Shown here: one piece after another, positions 23,240 through 31,858 of the stretch
Layout of the letters: each line of letters opens with the position of its first letter
Position numbering within the stretch: position 1 is the stretch's first letter
Assembly (NCBI GenBank): GCA_910583775.1
Contig: CAJTYD010000013.1
Span: forward strand, 1 to 43,995
Length of the DNA stretch: 43,995 bases
Direction of reading: 5' to 3'
Origin: an uncultured Muribaculaceae bacterium
Lineage (GTDB): Bacteria; Bacteroidota; Bacteroidia; Bacteroidales; Muribaculaceae
Made by a program: the position numbers and the translations under genes
Notes under the pieces: generated by a model
Databases searched by the model: none
Seen by the model: only the letters and a program-made list of their open reading frames with translations
What the model was told of the DNA's origin: nothing

Positions 23240-25774
23240 ATGGCCGCGAGGCTTTTATTTATATTAATTATTTCGATGTTAACGCTTTCCGCCCGGGCTA
23301 ATCAGCCCGTCTACCGGGAGGTGGTTGGCGTCGTTACAGATTCCGTTACGGGAGAGAGACTGAGCTACGTCAATGTGTTTTCAAAGGCAGCCAATAAAGG
23401 AGTGCTGACCGATGAGAATGGCGTTTTCCGCATCCGCATTCCGTCCGGAGCCAATCTGGAGGTGAATTCGATGGGATATGCCCCTCAGATCAAGAAGATT
23501 ATGTATGTCAAGGGCGACACTGTCAGATTCTGTATGATGCAGCAGGCCCAGACATTGGCTGAGGTAGTGGTGAAGAAAAAGCGTAACAAATATTCAAAAA
23601 AGAATAATCCGGCGGTCGATCTGATGCAGAGGGTGCGCAGCGACAAGAAGCTGCATGATCCCATGAACGAGCCGTATTTCAGCTATGACAAATATGAAAA
23701 GACGCTTTTCGGTCTGAATGACTTTAAGAAAGACCTGAATAAGAACGGAAAGACCTCTTTTCTTCGGGATTATGTAGATACGGTCGAGACTACAGGCAAA
23801 AGGATTCTTGCTCTTTCACTGAAGGAAAAGCATACCACCAAGATATCGGACAAGGAGAATAAATTCAATAACGAGATCGTTACCGGAATGCGCAGTCTCG
23901 GAGTCGACGAGCAGCTCGATCAGGAAAGTGTAAGGGCGTTCCTTCAGGATATCCTAAGGGAGATCGATGTCTACAGCAACGACATCACCTTGATGCAGAA
24001 TCGGTTCGTAAGCCCGCTTTCTGTGATTGGCGCTGATTATTATATGTATCATATCGCCGATACGGTCGATGTAGACGGAGAGAAATGCGTGGAGCTGACT
24101 TTCGCTCCCCACAATCCGGAGTCGTTCAGTTTCAACGGCCGATTGTATATTCCGGTCAAGGATTCCGTAAAATATGTGAAGCGCCTTTCGATGCGTATTC
24201 CTAAAGCCCTTAACCTTAATTATGTCGATAATATTTTCATAAACCAGGATTTTGCAAAGGATTCTCTCGGCAACACGCTCAAGGAGCAGGACGACGTCAG
24301 CCTCGAGCTTAAGCTCGTGCCCGGAACCCCCTCATTCTATGTTTCACGCACGTCGAGATACGACAATTTCACATACGAGCCGAGAAGGGAGTTTGAAAAG
24401 TATTATAACAATAGTGACGACGAAATCGTTATCGAGGAGGCGGCTGTCCAGGATTCTGAGTTCTGGGATAATGCCAGAAAAGTTCCTCTTTCATCGGCAG
24501 AATCGAAAATCGGCAATATGATGACCCGTTTCCGTCAGGTTCCTATCTTTTACTGGGCGGAAAAGATTCTTACGATAGCCTTCAAAGGTTATGTCAAGAC
24601 AGGCAGAAACAGTAAGTTCGATATCGGTCCGTTAAACACTTTCATCAGTTCGAACACGGCCGAAGGCCTGCGTCTTAGGTTTGGCGGCATGACCACGGCG
24701 AATCTTTCCAAGCGTTGGTTCGCCCGCGGATTTGTGGCCTACGGTTTCAAGGATAAGAAATGGAAATATTCCGGTGAGCTCGAATATTCTTTCATCGACA
24801 AGAAGTATCATTCGAGGGAATTCCCTATGAACTCAATTCGCGCTACTTACGAATATGATAAGGATCAGCTCGGACAGCATTATCTTTTCACTAACGCCGA
24901 CAACGTGTTCATAGCCCTGAAGCGAATGAAGAGCGATCTGATCACATACCGCAGGATGGCGAAGCTTGAATATAATCTGGAGTTATTGAACCGTCTCTCG
25001 TTCGCAGTCGAGCTGCGTCATGAGAAGCAGGAGGCCACGAAGTGGGTTCAGTTTGAAAACCAGGACGGCACCTTCGACCGCAGTTTCAATCAGGCGGTGG
25101 CGAAGTTCATGATAAGATGGGCTCCCGGGGAGCGCTTTGTGCAGAATGCCGATGTCAGATTCAGGGTCAATCTTGACGCTCCTATCTTCCAGCTTACTCA
25201 TGAATATGGGCCCAAGGGCTTCTTAGGGGCTGATTTTACTTTGAACAAGACGGAGTTCAGTGTTCAGAAACGTTTCTGGTTCTCTTCTTTCGGATATACC
25301 GACATCATCCTTAAGGCAGGCAAGATCTGGAGCACTGTGCCTTTCCCGGCATTGCTCTGGCAGAACGCCAATATCTCTTATACCATTCAGCCGGAGTCGT
25401 TCACTTTGCTCAATCCTATGGAGTTTGCAATGGACCAGTATGCCTCCCTTGATTTTACTTATTATCTCAATGGTTTGATTTTCAATCGTATTCCGCTTGT
25501 CAATAAACTGAAATTGAGAGAAGTGTTTACCTTCAAGGGGTTTGTCGGTCATCTTTCCGACAAAAATAATCCTGAATACAATCATTCGCTCTATAAGTTC
25601 CCGGAATATGCCAATACGGTCCCTATGGGTAAGAAGCCTTATATGGAGATAGGCGCCGGCATCGACAACATTCTTACGTGTCTTCGTGTGGATTATGTAT
25701 GGCGTCTCACCTACAGGAATCTTCCGAATGTATCGAGGGGTGGTGTCAGAATCTCAATGCACTTCTCTTTCTGA
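23240..25774 (+). CDS. DUF5686 family outer-membrane protein with carboxypeptidase-regulatory domain
   Basis: The 844-residue protein has a signal peptide (about 1-20), a carboxypeptidase-regulatory-like domain (about 25-110; GVVTDSVTGERLSYVNVF, GVLTDENGVFRI, MGYAPQIKK), a large middle region, and a C-terminal outer-membrane beta-barrel ending GGVRISMHFSF. This is the DUF5686 architecture, abundant in Bacteroidetes and of unknown function. Unlike TonB-dependent receptors it has no plug domain. No partner lipoprotein (SusD-like) is adjacent. It is followed by two further envelope-protein genes on the same strand. Confidence 0.88.
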   Translation: MAARLLFILIISMLTLSARANQPVYREVVGVVTDSVTGERLSYVNVFSKAANKGVLTDENGVFRIRIPSGANLEVNSMGYAPQIKKIMYVKGDTVRFCMMQQAQTLAEVVVKKKRNKYSKKNNPAVDLMQRVRSDKKLHDPMNEPYFSYDKYEKTLFGLNDFKKDLNKNGKTSFLRDYVDTVETTGKRILALSLKEKHTTKISDKENKFNNEIVTGMRSLGVDEQLDQESVRAFLQDILREIDVYSNDITLMQNRFVSPLSVIGADYYMYHIADTVDVDGEKCVELTFAPHNPESFSFNGRLYIPVKDSVKYVKRLSMRIPKALNLNYVDNIFINQDFAKDSLGNTLKEQDDVSLELKLVPGTPSFYVSRTSRYDNFTYEPRREFEKYYNNSDDEIVIEEAAVQDSEFWDNARKVPLSSAESKIGNMMTRFRQVPIFYWAEKILTIAFKGYVKTGRNSKFDIGPLNTFISSNTAEGLRLRFGGMTTANLSKRWFARGFVAYGFKDKKWKYSGELEYSFIDKKYHSREFPMNSIRATYEYDKDQLGQHYLFTNADNVFIALKRMKSDLITYRRMAKLEYNLELLNRLSFAVELRHEKQEATKWVQFENQDGTFDRSFNQAVAKFMIRWAPGERFVQNADVRFRVNLDAPIFQLTHEYGPKGFLGADFTLNKTEFSVQKRFWFSSFGYTDIILKAGKIWSTVPFPALLWQNANISYTIQPESFTLLNPMEFAMDQYASLDFTYYLNGLIFNRIPLVNKLKLREVFTFKGFVGHLSDKNNPEYNHSLYKFPEYANTVPMGKKPYMEIGAGIDNILTCLRVDYVWRLTYRNLPNVSRGGVRISMHFSF

Positions 25775-25796
25775 TTATTATTTCAATTTTTTTGAC

Positions 25797-25804
25797 TAAT
25801 TTTG
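25797..25804 (+). promoter_or_regulatory. Promoter -7 box for the LysM-protein gene
   Basis: TAATTTTG followed by CA matches the Bacteroidetes -7 element. The -33 element is weak. A start near 25808 would place the hairpin at 25819-25861 in the leader. Confidence 0.45.
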
Positions 25805-25818
25805 CATAGAGGTTGCAG

Positions 25819-25861
25819 ACCGCTCGCACTATGTATGGCCATATACCCCTTGTCGAGCGGT
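25819..25861 (+). terminator. Hairpin between the DUF5686 and LysM genes
   Basis: ACCGCTCG (25819-25826) and CGAGCGGT (25854-25861) form an 8-bp GC-rich stem, with a smaller palindrome TATGGCCATA in the loop, followed by TTTTG. It reads as the DUF5686 terminator. Because a promoter-like box lies just upstream, it could also act as an attenuator in the LysM-gene leader. Confidence 0.55.
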
Positions 25862-25896
25862 TTTGTATCTGATGGATATCAAATACACTCTTGGAT

Positions 25897-27843
25897 ATGA
25901 AATCTTTATCTGTATATTTAGCAGCGCTTTTAATAGCTGTTTTTGCTCAGAATGCATTGGCTGAAACTCCCGTTCTTCCTGTAGTGGAGATAATGGGTAA
26001 GGAATATTATGTATATACCTCCAGAAAGAATGATAATCTCTATGCGATAGCTCATGATTATGGTTGGGATCACAACAAACTTCTTAAACTGAATCCAAAT
26101 GCAGTGTCTCCGCTCAAGAAAGGCATTAAGATATATTATCCTGTTAAGGATACGGAGGCGGTTCAGGCGCCGACAGGAAGTCTGTCGGAACAGGATTCCG
26201 AACCTGTGATCCATGTCGTGAAACGGGGAGAGACCGTTTACGGGATTGCGAATATGTATTCCATACCGGTCGACCGCATATATCTTCTGAATCCGGAAAG
26301 TCGTGACGGAATCAAGGCCGGCAGCCGTCTTATCCTCAAGGAGAAAGAGATTTCGATCGACGAAGACGCAAATCCCAGATATTATACAGTGAAAAGAGGA
26401 GATACGCTATATCAGCTTGCGAGAAAGTTTTCCACCTCAGTCGCTTCGATCCTTAAACTGAATCCCGGAGTATCCGAACTTAATTTCAAGGCCGGCGAGG
26501 TGATCCGTCTGCCTGAAAAGGGTCAGGGCGTAAGAATCACCACTCAGAAAGTGGAGGAGGAGAGACTGGACTCTTTCGATTCATACAAAGTAGATAAGAA
26601 AGACACATGGGAAACGATCGCACAAAAGACCGGCGTCGACAAGGAAGACCTCATCGAGGCAAATAAGGAAATGGGGGATAAACCCAAGAAAAAGGCTGTC
26701 ATAACCGTTCCCCGGACCGAGACCGTCGAGGTCGACAGAACTGTCGTGGAGGAGGATCCGCGAGAACTTTCTCCCGACGGCGTCGGAGAGATTTATGATG
26801 ACGTCCATAAACTGGGAAGCATCGATTCTCTCGGAACGGTCAAGGTGGCTATACTTATGTCGGCGCCGTCCAACCGCATGGACCTTGAATACGTCAGAGG
26901 ATTCCTCACCGGAGTTGACCGACTCAAACATAAGGATTTCAAAATTAAGGTAGACATTATCGACGGCACCGGAACTTCTTCCGACATTCTGTCGAGACTT
27001 TCCGATCTTGATCCCGACATCATGTTCCTTACCAATGACAGGAATATTCCCGACTTTATCGATGAATATGCCGAAATCAGTCAGACTCCTGTGGTCAATA
27101 CTTTCGACGTCCGGAACGAATCATATCTGAAGAATCCCTATATCGTTCAGCTTCTCACTCCGTCGAACTATTTCAACGACGAGATAGCGGCAAATCTTGC
27201 CGCGCAGTATAAGGATGCGACATTGATTTTTGTCGGTCCGGCCGACAACAACGATGCGCTCGCTCAGGCGCTTTCCGACATCTGGCCTAAAAATAAGATC
27301 AGAAAAGTCTCCGTGGGCGGACTCGCCAATGCCTCGTTTACCGACTTCAATAATTATCTGCTTTATGGATATCCTCAGGGCAAGGATGCCGTGGAGGAGC
27401 TTCTCTCAAACGTGATATCTGCGAAAGAGAAATATCCTCTCGCTTCGCTCACGCTCTTAGGCCGTCCAAACTGGATAGTTTATGAGGAGAGCCTGAAAAA
27501 CAAATTCCATGAAGCCGATCTCCTTATCCCCTCGAGATTCTATTATGACGAAAGCACCCCGCAGTCGAAGAGCTTCGTTAACTATTATCAGTCGCTTTTC
27601 GACCGTCAGCCTGCCAGATCCTATCCTCTGTATGCAGGCATGGGCTATGACACTTCCCTCTTCTTTATCCCTGCGATGAAAAAAGCTGAGGGCGACATAA
27701 ACCTTCTTGGCGAATCAGAGAAGGGCGTGCAGAGCGAGTTCCTGTTGCGCCGTCCCACCAACTGGAGCGGCTTCATAAACCCTGTCGTCTACCTTGTCAG
27801 ATTCTCTCCCGGCAACACGGTCGATAAGATTCAGCTTAAATAA
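25897..27843 (+). CDS. LysM-repeat protein with type I periplasmic-binding fold
   Basis: The exported 648-residue product starts at the ATG at 25897; a TTG six bases earlier is less likely. A signal peptide (about 1-23) is followed by LysM repeats near 36-85 (YYVYTSRKNDNLYAIA), 108-150 (HVVKRGETVYGIA) and 163-208 (YTVKRGDTLYQLA), and a degenerate fourth near 232-275. From about residue 312 there is a periplasmic-binding/receptor-ligand-type domain (VKVAILMSAPSN, VDIIDGTGTSSDILSRL, PVVNTFDVRNES). LysM repeats should anchor it to peptidoglycan. The binding domain is used in LpoA-like and amino-acid-binding proteins, so a role in wall synthesis or sensing is possible. The ligand is unknown. Confidence 0.88.
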   Translation: MKSLSVYLAALLIAVFAQNALAETPVLPVVEIMGKEYYVYTSRKNDNLYAIAHDYGWDHNKLLKLNPNAVSPLKKGIKIYYPVKDTEAVQAPTGSLSEQDSEPVIHVVKRGETVYGIANMYSIPVDRIYLLNPESRDGIKAGSRLILKEKEISIDEDANPRYYTVKRGDTLYQLARKFSTSVASILKLNPGVSELNFKAGEVIRLPEKGQGVRITTQKVEEERLDSFDSYKVDKKDTWETIAQKTGVDKEDLIEANKEMGDKPKKKAVITVPRTETVEVDRTVVEEDPRELSPDGVGEIYDDVHKLGSIDSLGTVKVAILMSAPSNRMDLEYVRGFLTGVDRLKHKDFKIKVDIIDGTGTSSDILSRLSDLDPDIMFLTNDRNIPDFIDEYAEISQTPVVNTFDVRNESYLKNPYIVQLLTPSNYFNDEIAANLAAQYKDATLIFVGPADNNDALAQALSDIWPKNKIRKVSVGGLANASFTDFNNYLLYGYPQGKDAVEELLSNVISAKEKYPLASLTLLGRPNWIVYEESLKNKFHEADLLIPSRFYYDESTPQSKSFVNYYQSLFDRQPARSYPLYAGMGYDTSLFFIPAMKKAEGDINLLGESEKGVQSEFLLRRPTNWSGFINPVVYLVRFSPGNTVDKIQLK

Positions 27844-27879
27844 GGAACAAGTCATAAGTCTAACTTCACATCAATCGGA

Positions 27880-28590
27880 ATGAAACCTGTCTGCATGAAC
27901 ATTAAAAATATAGTCTCGACGCTTTTGGCCGTCTGTGCGTTCTTTTTTTTCGGAAACAGAGCCGAGGCCCAGTCGCATTATTCATCAAACATCTCGGTCG
28001 GTGTGAAGGGCGGGGTGGATCTGTCAAGAATAAATTTCACTCCCAGTGTGAGACAGGGATTCCTGTTAGGCGGAAATGCCGGTGTTACTTTCCGTTATAT
28101 AGAGGAGAGCCATTTCGGTCTGATCGCGGAGTGTAATTTCGCGCAGCGCGGATGGGCTGAGGATTTCGAGGAGTTGCCTTTCAAGTATTCGAGAACGGTA
28201 AACTACATACAGGTTCCGCTTCTCGCGCATATCTATTTCGGAAGAAGAGGCAAGTTTTTCTTTAACGCCGGTCCGGAGGTGAGCTTCCTGATAGGGGAAT
28301 CGACCAGCTCGAATTTCGATTATAATAATGTGGAAAGTATCCCTGATTTTCCGTATCAGTCAAGAATAACCTATCAGTATCAGCTGGAGGCGAACGGCAA
28401 GGTGGATTTCGGAATCTGCGGCGGCCTCGGCGGGGAGTTCAACATCAACAGGAAGAACTCGATCTATCTCGAGGGCAGATTCTATTACGGACTTGGGAAT
28501 GTGTTGAAATCAGGAAGGACCGAGAAATTCAGGGGCTCCAATTCGATGTCGATAATGCTTAGCGTCGGGTATTGGTTCCGTATCAAATAA
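27880..28590 (+). CDS. PorT-family outer-membrane beta-barrel protein
   Basis: The 236-residue product has a signal peptide (hydrophobic core STLLAVCAFFFFG, cleavage after RAEA) and an eight-strand-like barrel with the family blocks VGVKGGVDLSRI, ECNFAQRGW, VNYIQVPLLAHIYFG and FFFNAGPEVSFL. It ends in GYWFRIK. PorT-like proteins include a type IX secretion component of Porphyromonas and many unrelated small barrels. With sprA in the window a secretion link is conceivable, but 17 kb separates them and the family is broad. The start could also be the ATG five codons further in. It lies 36 bases after the LysM gene and probably shares its message. Confidence 0.85.
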   Translation: MKPVCMNIKNIVSTLLAVCAFFFFGNRAEAQSHYSSNISVGVKGGVDLSRINFTPSVRQGFLLGGNAGVTFRYIEESHFGLIAECNFAQRGWAEDFEELPFKYSRTVNYIQVPLLAHIYFGRRGKFFFNAGPEVSFLIGESTSSNFDYNNVESIPDFPYQSRITYQYQLEANGKVDFGICGGLGGEFNINRKNSIYLEGRFYYGLGNVLKSGRTEKFRGSNSMSIMLSVGYWFRIK

Positions 28591-28613
28591 AGATTATTTC
28601 AACAGAGTCTGAA

Positions 28614-29423
28614 TCAGAAAACGGCGTAGTAGGCGAAGAGATAGATAAGCGACGCGGGAGCCGCGAAGAGAAGCGAGTCGATGCGGTCGAGGATTCCGCC
28701 GTGGCCGGGAATGAATTTGCCTGAATCCTTTATGTGCAGATTGCGTTTTATCATCGATTCCACAAGATCTCCCCATGTCCCGAATACGGTGACTGTAAGT
28801 GCAAGCCCGAGCCAGAGCCCGATATTGTCAGACAAACCGAAAAATCCGTAAAGACATCTGGCGAAAACAACCGCCGCGATAAGGTTGAAGAAAATTCCGC
28901 CCCAGAACCCTTCCCAGGATTTTTTGGGAGATATCCTCTCGAAAAGGCGGTGTTTTCCCAAGAGCGATCCGACGATGAAGGCACCTGTATCGTTAATCCA
29001 AATAAAGAGGAAAATCGCCAGAAGAATCATGGGCTTGCCGGTAAGGACTGCGATCGCTGACATACAGCCGAGAGGAACGCCTATATAAAGCTGCGACATC
29101 ATCGAACGGGCAAGATTGCCGATAGGATCATCCGATTTTATGTAGAGCTCTTCGATCATTCTCAGAAGCAGAGAGAGAATCCAGATAATTATCGTGAATC
29201 CAAAGACTCCCAGACACAAGGAAAGAACGCCGGCGATATCCATCATCAGTGCAGGTGTGTGTTTTATGGAAAAACCATTGAATATTTTTGCAAATTCCAG
29301 GGTAGCGAGTAATCCTAAGATACCGGAAAGAAATATCACCCCTTCGGTTCCCTGAAGGATACAAACTACAATAATTGCGGCATATATGAGGCCGGAGATT
29401 GTTCTTATGATAAATTTATTCAT
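28614..29423 (-). CDS. cdsA: Phosphatidate cytidylyltransferase CdsA
   Basis: CdsA makes CDP-diacylglycerol from phosphatidic acid and CTP, the branch point of bacterial phospholipid synthesis. The 269-residue integral membrane protein shows about seven hydrophobic segments and the family signature ESMIKRNLHIKDSGKFIPGH continuing GGILDRID near the C-terminus. The ATG at 29423 is preferred over a TTG 15 bases upstream. A promoter box lies at 29447-29454, and a terminator separates it from lpxA, so it is probably a single-gene unit. It converges with the PorT-like gene, 23 bases apart. Confidence 0.95.
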   Translation of the reverse strand: MNKFIIRTISGLIYAAIIVVCILQGTEGVIFLSGILGLLATLEFAKIFNGFSIKHTPALMMDIAGVLSLCLGVFGFTIIIWILSLLLRMIEELYIKSDDPIGNLARSMMSQLYIGVPLGCMSAIAVLTGKPMILLAIFLFIWINDTGAFIVGSLLGKHRLFERISPKKSWEGFWGGIFFNLIAAVVFARCLYGFFGLSDNIGLWLGLALTVTVFGTWGDLVESMIKRNLHIKDSGKFIPGHGGILDRIDSLLFAAPASLIYLFAYYAVF

Positions 29424-29446
29424 TCTGTCGTAGTTCAAAAGTCTTA

Positions 29447-29454
29447 CAAATTTA
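29447..29454 (-). promoter_or_regulatory. cdsA promoter -7 box
   Basis: TAAATTTG on the minus strand matches TAnnTTTG. The predicted start lies about 20 bases before the ATG at 29423. The -33 region is weak. Confidence 0.5.
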
Positions 29455-29515
29455 ATTAATCTCAGGTATTATTCCATAAAATCATAAACATATTTTAGCT
29501 TTTTTATAAAAATTA

Positions 29516-29547
29516 CGGTCTGGAAACGACAATTCATTTCCAGACCG
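29516..29547 (-). terminator. Terminator of the efflux-lpxA operon
   Basis: CGGTCTGGAAA (29516-29526) and TTTCCAGACCG (29537-29547) form a perfect 11-bp stem with a 10-base loop. On the minus strand it is followed by TAATTTTTATAAAAAA. It lies 79 bases after the lpxA stop and before the cdsA promoter. Confidence 0.8.
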
Positions 29548-29626
29548 CAATAAAGATTCAGAATTCAACCTTGAGTATGGTAGATCCCTGTTCCGCAAAG
29601 AGAGGGAAGCTGTCCCGATTCCTTGA

Positions 29627-30433
29627 TCAGTCCTTATATTCCTCGATCACTTCCGGCGGAAGAGCTGCTATCTTATAGTCGTGATTACGTATGAAATCGA
29701 CTATCATGTCGCGCTCGTCGCTTTTCTCTACGTCCGACTCAATCCGGAGCAAAGCATTGAAAGGAGATGTGGCTGTCTGGTATACGTGACGGTAACATTT
29801 GGCAATGTCGTCAATGACGCTCTCTGATTTTTTCCCTTTTCTCAATACGTAAGCGTTTACGCCGTAGTATTCTATGGGATTATGTGCCATTACTGTAAAT
29901 GGCGGGACATTGTTGTTGACCCTGCAGCCTCCCTTCACAAGCACCCATTGTCCTACTTCGCAGTTCTCATGCACAAGCGCGTTGGACGAAAGGATGCAGA
30001 AATCGCCGATCTTGCAGGAGCCGGCAATCTTGACGGCATTTCCGAGCACCACATAGGAGCCTATCACAGAATCGTGGCCGATGTGGGTCTGCGCCATGAT
30101 GAAGGAATTGCTCCCTATTCTTGTGGCTTTGCCTGCATGAATGCTCCGGTTTATAATCACATGCTCGCGAATTGTATTGTTCTCTCCGATCTCGACAAAC
30201 GAATCCTCGCCCTTCCATCTGAAATCCTGAGGAGTGGCGGAAATTATGCTTCCGTCGAGAATCCTGTTGTTTTTCCCTATCCGCGCACCCGAAAGAATGC
30301 TGACATGGGGGGAGATAACGCAGTTGTCGCCGATCTCGACATTTCGGTCGATGTAGGCGAACGCACTGATTGTGACATTGTTGCCGAGCTTGGCTTCGGG
30401 GCTTACATAAGCCAGTGGACTGATATTTGACAT
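29627..30433 (-). CDS. lpxA: Acyl-ACP:UDP-N-acetylglucosamine O-acyltransferase LpxA
   Basis: LpxA performs the first acylation of lipid A synthesis in the cytoplasm. The 268-residue form starts at ATG 30433; a GTG-started extension of 13 codons is unlikely. Hexapeptide repeats of a left-handed beta-helix fill about residues 5-190. The catalytic His is His120 in THIGHD, matching His125 of Escherichia coli LpxA, and the conserved ISATPQDFRWKGE and VEIGENNTIREHVIINR blocks are present. The C-terminal helical part starts GVNAYVLRKGKKS. In Bacteroidetes lpxA normally follows lpxC/fabZ. Here it instead follows an efflux pump gene by 40 bases, so it may be a second copy or a relocated one. Confidence 0.92.
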   Translation of the reverse strand: MSNISPLAYVSPEAKLGNNVTISAFAYIDRNVEIGDNCVISPHVSILSGARIGKNNRILDGSIISATPQDFRWKGEDSFVEIGENNTIREHVIINRSIHAGKATRIGSNSFIMAQTHIGHDSVIGSYVVLGNAVKIAGSCKIGDFCILSSNALVHENCEVGQWVLVKGGCRVNNNVPPFTVMAHNPIEYYGVNAYVLRKGKKSESVIDDIAKCYRHVYQTATSPFNALLRIESDVEKSDERDMIVDFIRNHDYKIAALPPEVIEEYKD

Positions 30434-30473
30434 AGTATTTGAATTTAAAGGGGTTATCAAATAATCTACCACA

Positions 30474-31853
30474 TTATCTTCCGCCTCCGACTGCCTGATA
30501 AAGACTGATGAGAGCTGTAACCTTTTTGTGCCAGCAGTTCAGACTCGAGAGCTGGGCGTTCAACAGACTTGACTGAGCAGTCAAAACTTCGAGATATGTC
30601 GTTTTCTGATCTAAAGTTAATAATTCCTGGGTATATTCCACAGATTTTTCGAGACTTTCTATCTGTTTTAAAACATATTCCCGTTTTTCGGAGTTTGTCC
30701 TGAAATTCGAAAGGGCATCGCTCACATCCGCACTTGCCGTAAGAACAGCCTTCTCAAAAGCGTTCATGGCCTGCTTCTGACGGGCTTTGGCAACCTCGAG
30801 ATTGGCAATGTTCTGGCCTCTTGAGAAGAGGGGAGCGGCGAGCTGGCCTGCAAGCTGGATGAACCATTTGCCGGGATTGGTGATCATCGAGCCCAGAAGG
30901 TTGGTGAAGCCTCCCTGTGCCGATATCGACAGGGTGGGATAGAAGGCAGCGCGAGCACTGTTGGTGGTGTAATATGCTGCGGCAAGACCTCTTTCGGCTG
31001 CCCTCACGTCGGGACGTACGGCAAGATATGAAACCGGAATGCCTTTCGCAACATCGACCGGAAGATTGAAATCAAGATCGGTCGTCACCTGCCAGTCCTG
31101 GGGATAGGTGTTGATAAGAAGCGACATAGTGTTCGAGGTCTCGCGGATTGCCTGCTCGATGTCGGGGATAGACGCCATGATGCTCCAGTAGTTTGCCTGG
31201 CTCTGAACTACCGCGGCCTCGTTGACGTAGGCAGCCTCTTTCATCAGTTTCATCGACTCGACCTGGTCTTTCCAGATCACGGCTGTACGTTTCGAAAGAT
31301 TCAGCTGCTGGTGAAGAAGGACAAGAGCGTAATATGTATTGGCCACCCCGCAGATGATCTGCGAACGCACGGCCTGCTCGTAATCCTGCATCTGCTCCAG
31401 AGATACCTTCGCGCCTCGCTTGCGGTTAAGGATTTTGCCGAAGGCGTCGATCTCCCAGTTGGCTGCTAACGGAATGGAATAGCTCCAGTTCATGTGGCTG
31501 CCGCCGTAGCTTGCAGATCCTCCGTTTGGATTAAGGGCGAGGGACGGGAAATAACTGAGTTTCGCTCCTTTGAGCTGAGCCTGTGCTATCTCTACGTTAT
31601 GACGGGCGTCATCAAGGTCGTTGTTGTTGTTCAGAGCCCTGCGGATATAGCTCTGAAGCATCGGGTCGGTGAATACCTTTTCCCAGCCCAGATATGCGAG
31701 TTCGGTCGAATCCGGCTGCATCTGAGTGGCCTTCTGATAGTCGGAGACCAGGGGATTCTCTTCGACAGGCAATTCATATTTCTGGTAGATATGACAGCTG
31801 CTTAATGCAACTGTCATAACTGCCAATGTGATATATCTGATTATTCTGTTCAT
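30474..31853 (-). CDS. RND efflux outer-membrane factor (OprM/NodT-like lipoprotein)
   Basis: This is the outer-membrane exit duct of a tripartite pump, 459 residues. A lipoprotein signal ends at Cys20 (lipobox LSSC). Two TolC-type repeats follow, with long helical segments and family blocks such as ALNNNNDLDDARHNVEIA, VRPDVRAAERGLAAAYY and AAFYPTLSISAQGGF. The gene is the third in the operon, five bases after the transporter gene, and it ends 40 bases before lpxA. Confidence 0.95.
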   Translation of the reverse strand: MNRIIRYITLAVMTVALSSCHIYQKYELPVEENPLVSDYQKATQMQPDSTELAYLGWEKVFTDPMLQSYIRRALNNNNDLDDARHNVEIAQAQLKGAKLSYFPSLALNPNGGSASYGGSHMNWSYSIPLAANWEIDAFGKILNRKRGAKVSLEQMQDYEQAVRSQIICGVANTYYALVLLHQQLNLSKRTAVIWKDQVESMKLMKEAAYVNEAAVVQSQANYWSIMASIPDIEQAIRETSNTMSLLINTYPQDWQVTTDLDFNLPVDVAKGIPVSYLAVRPDVRAAERGLAAAYYTTNSARAAFYPTLSISAQGGFTNLLGSMITNPGKWFIQLAGQLAAPLFSRGQNIANLEVAKARQKQAMNAFEKAVLTASADVSDALSNFRTNSEKREYVLKQIESLEKSVEYTQELLTLDQKTTYLEVLTAQSSLLNAQLSSLNCWHKKVTALISLYQAVGGGR

Positions 31854-31858
31854 TATCT

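Noticed and set aside
27880..28590. PorT-like gene as proof of a second type IX secretion gene in the window
   Set aside because: The family includes many unrelated small barrels, and the gene is 17 kb from sprA among other envelope genes.
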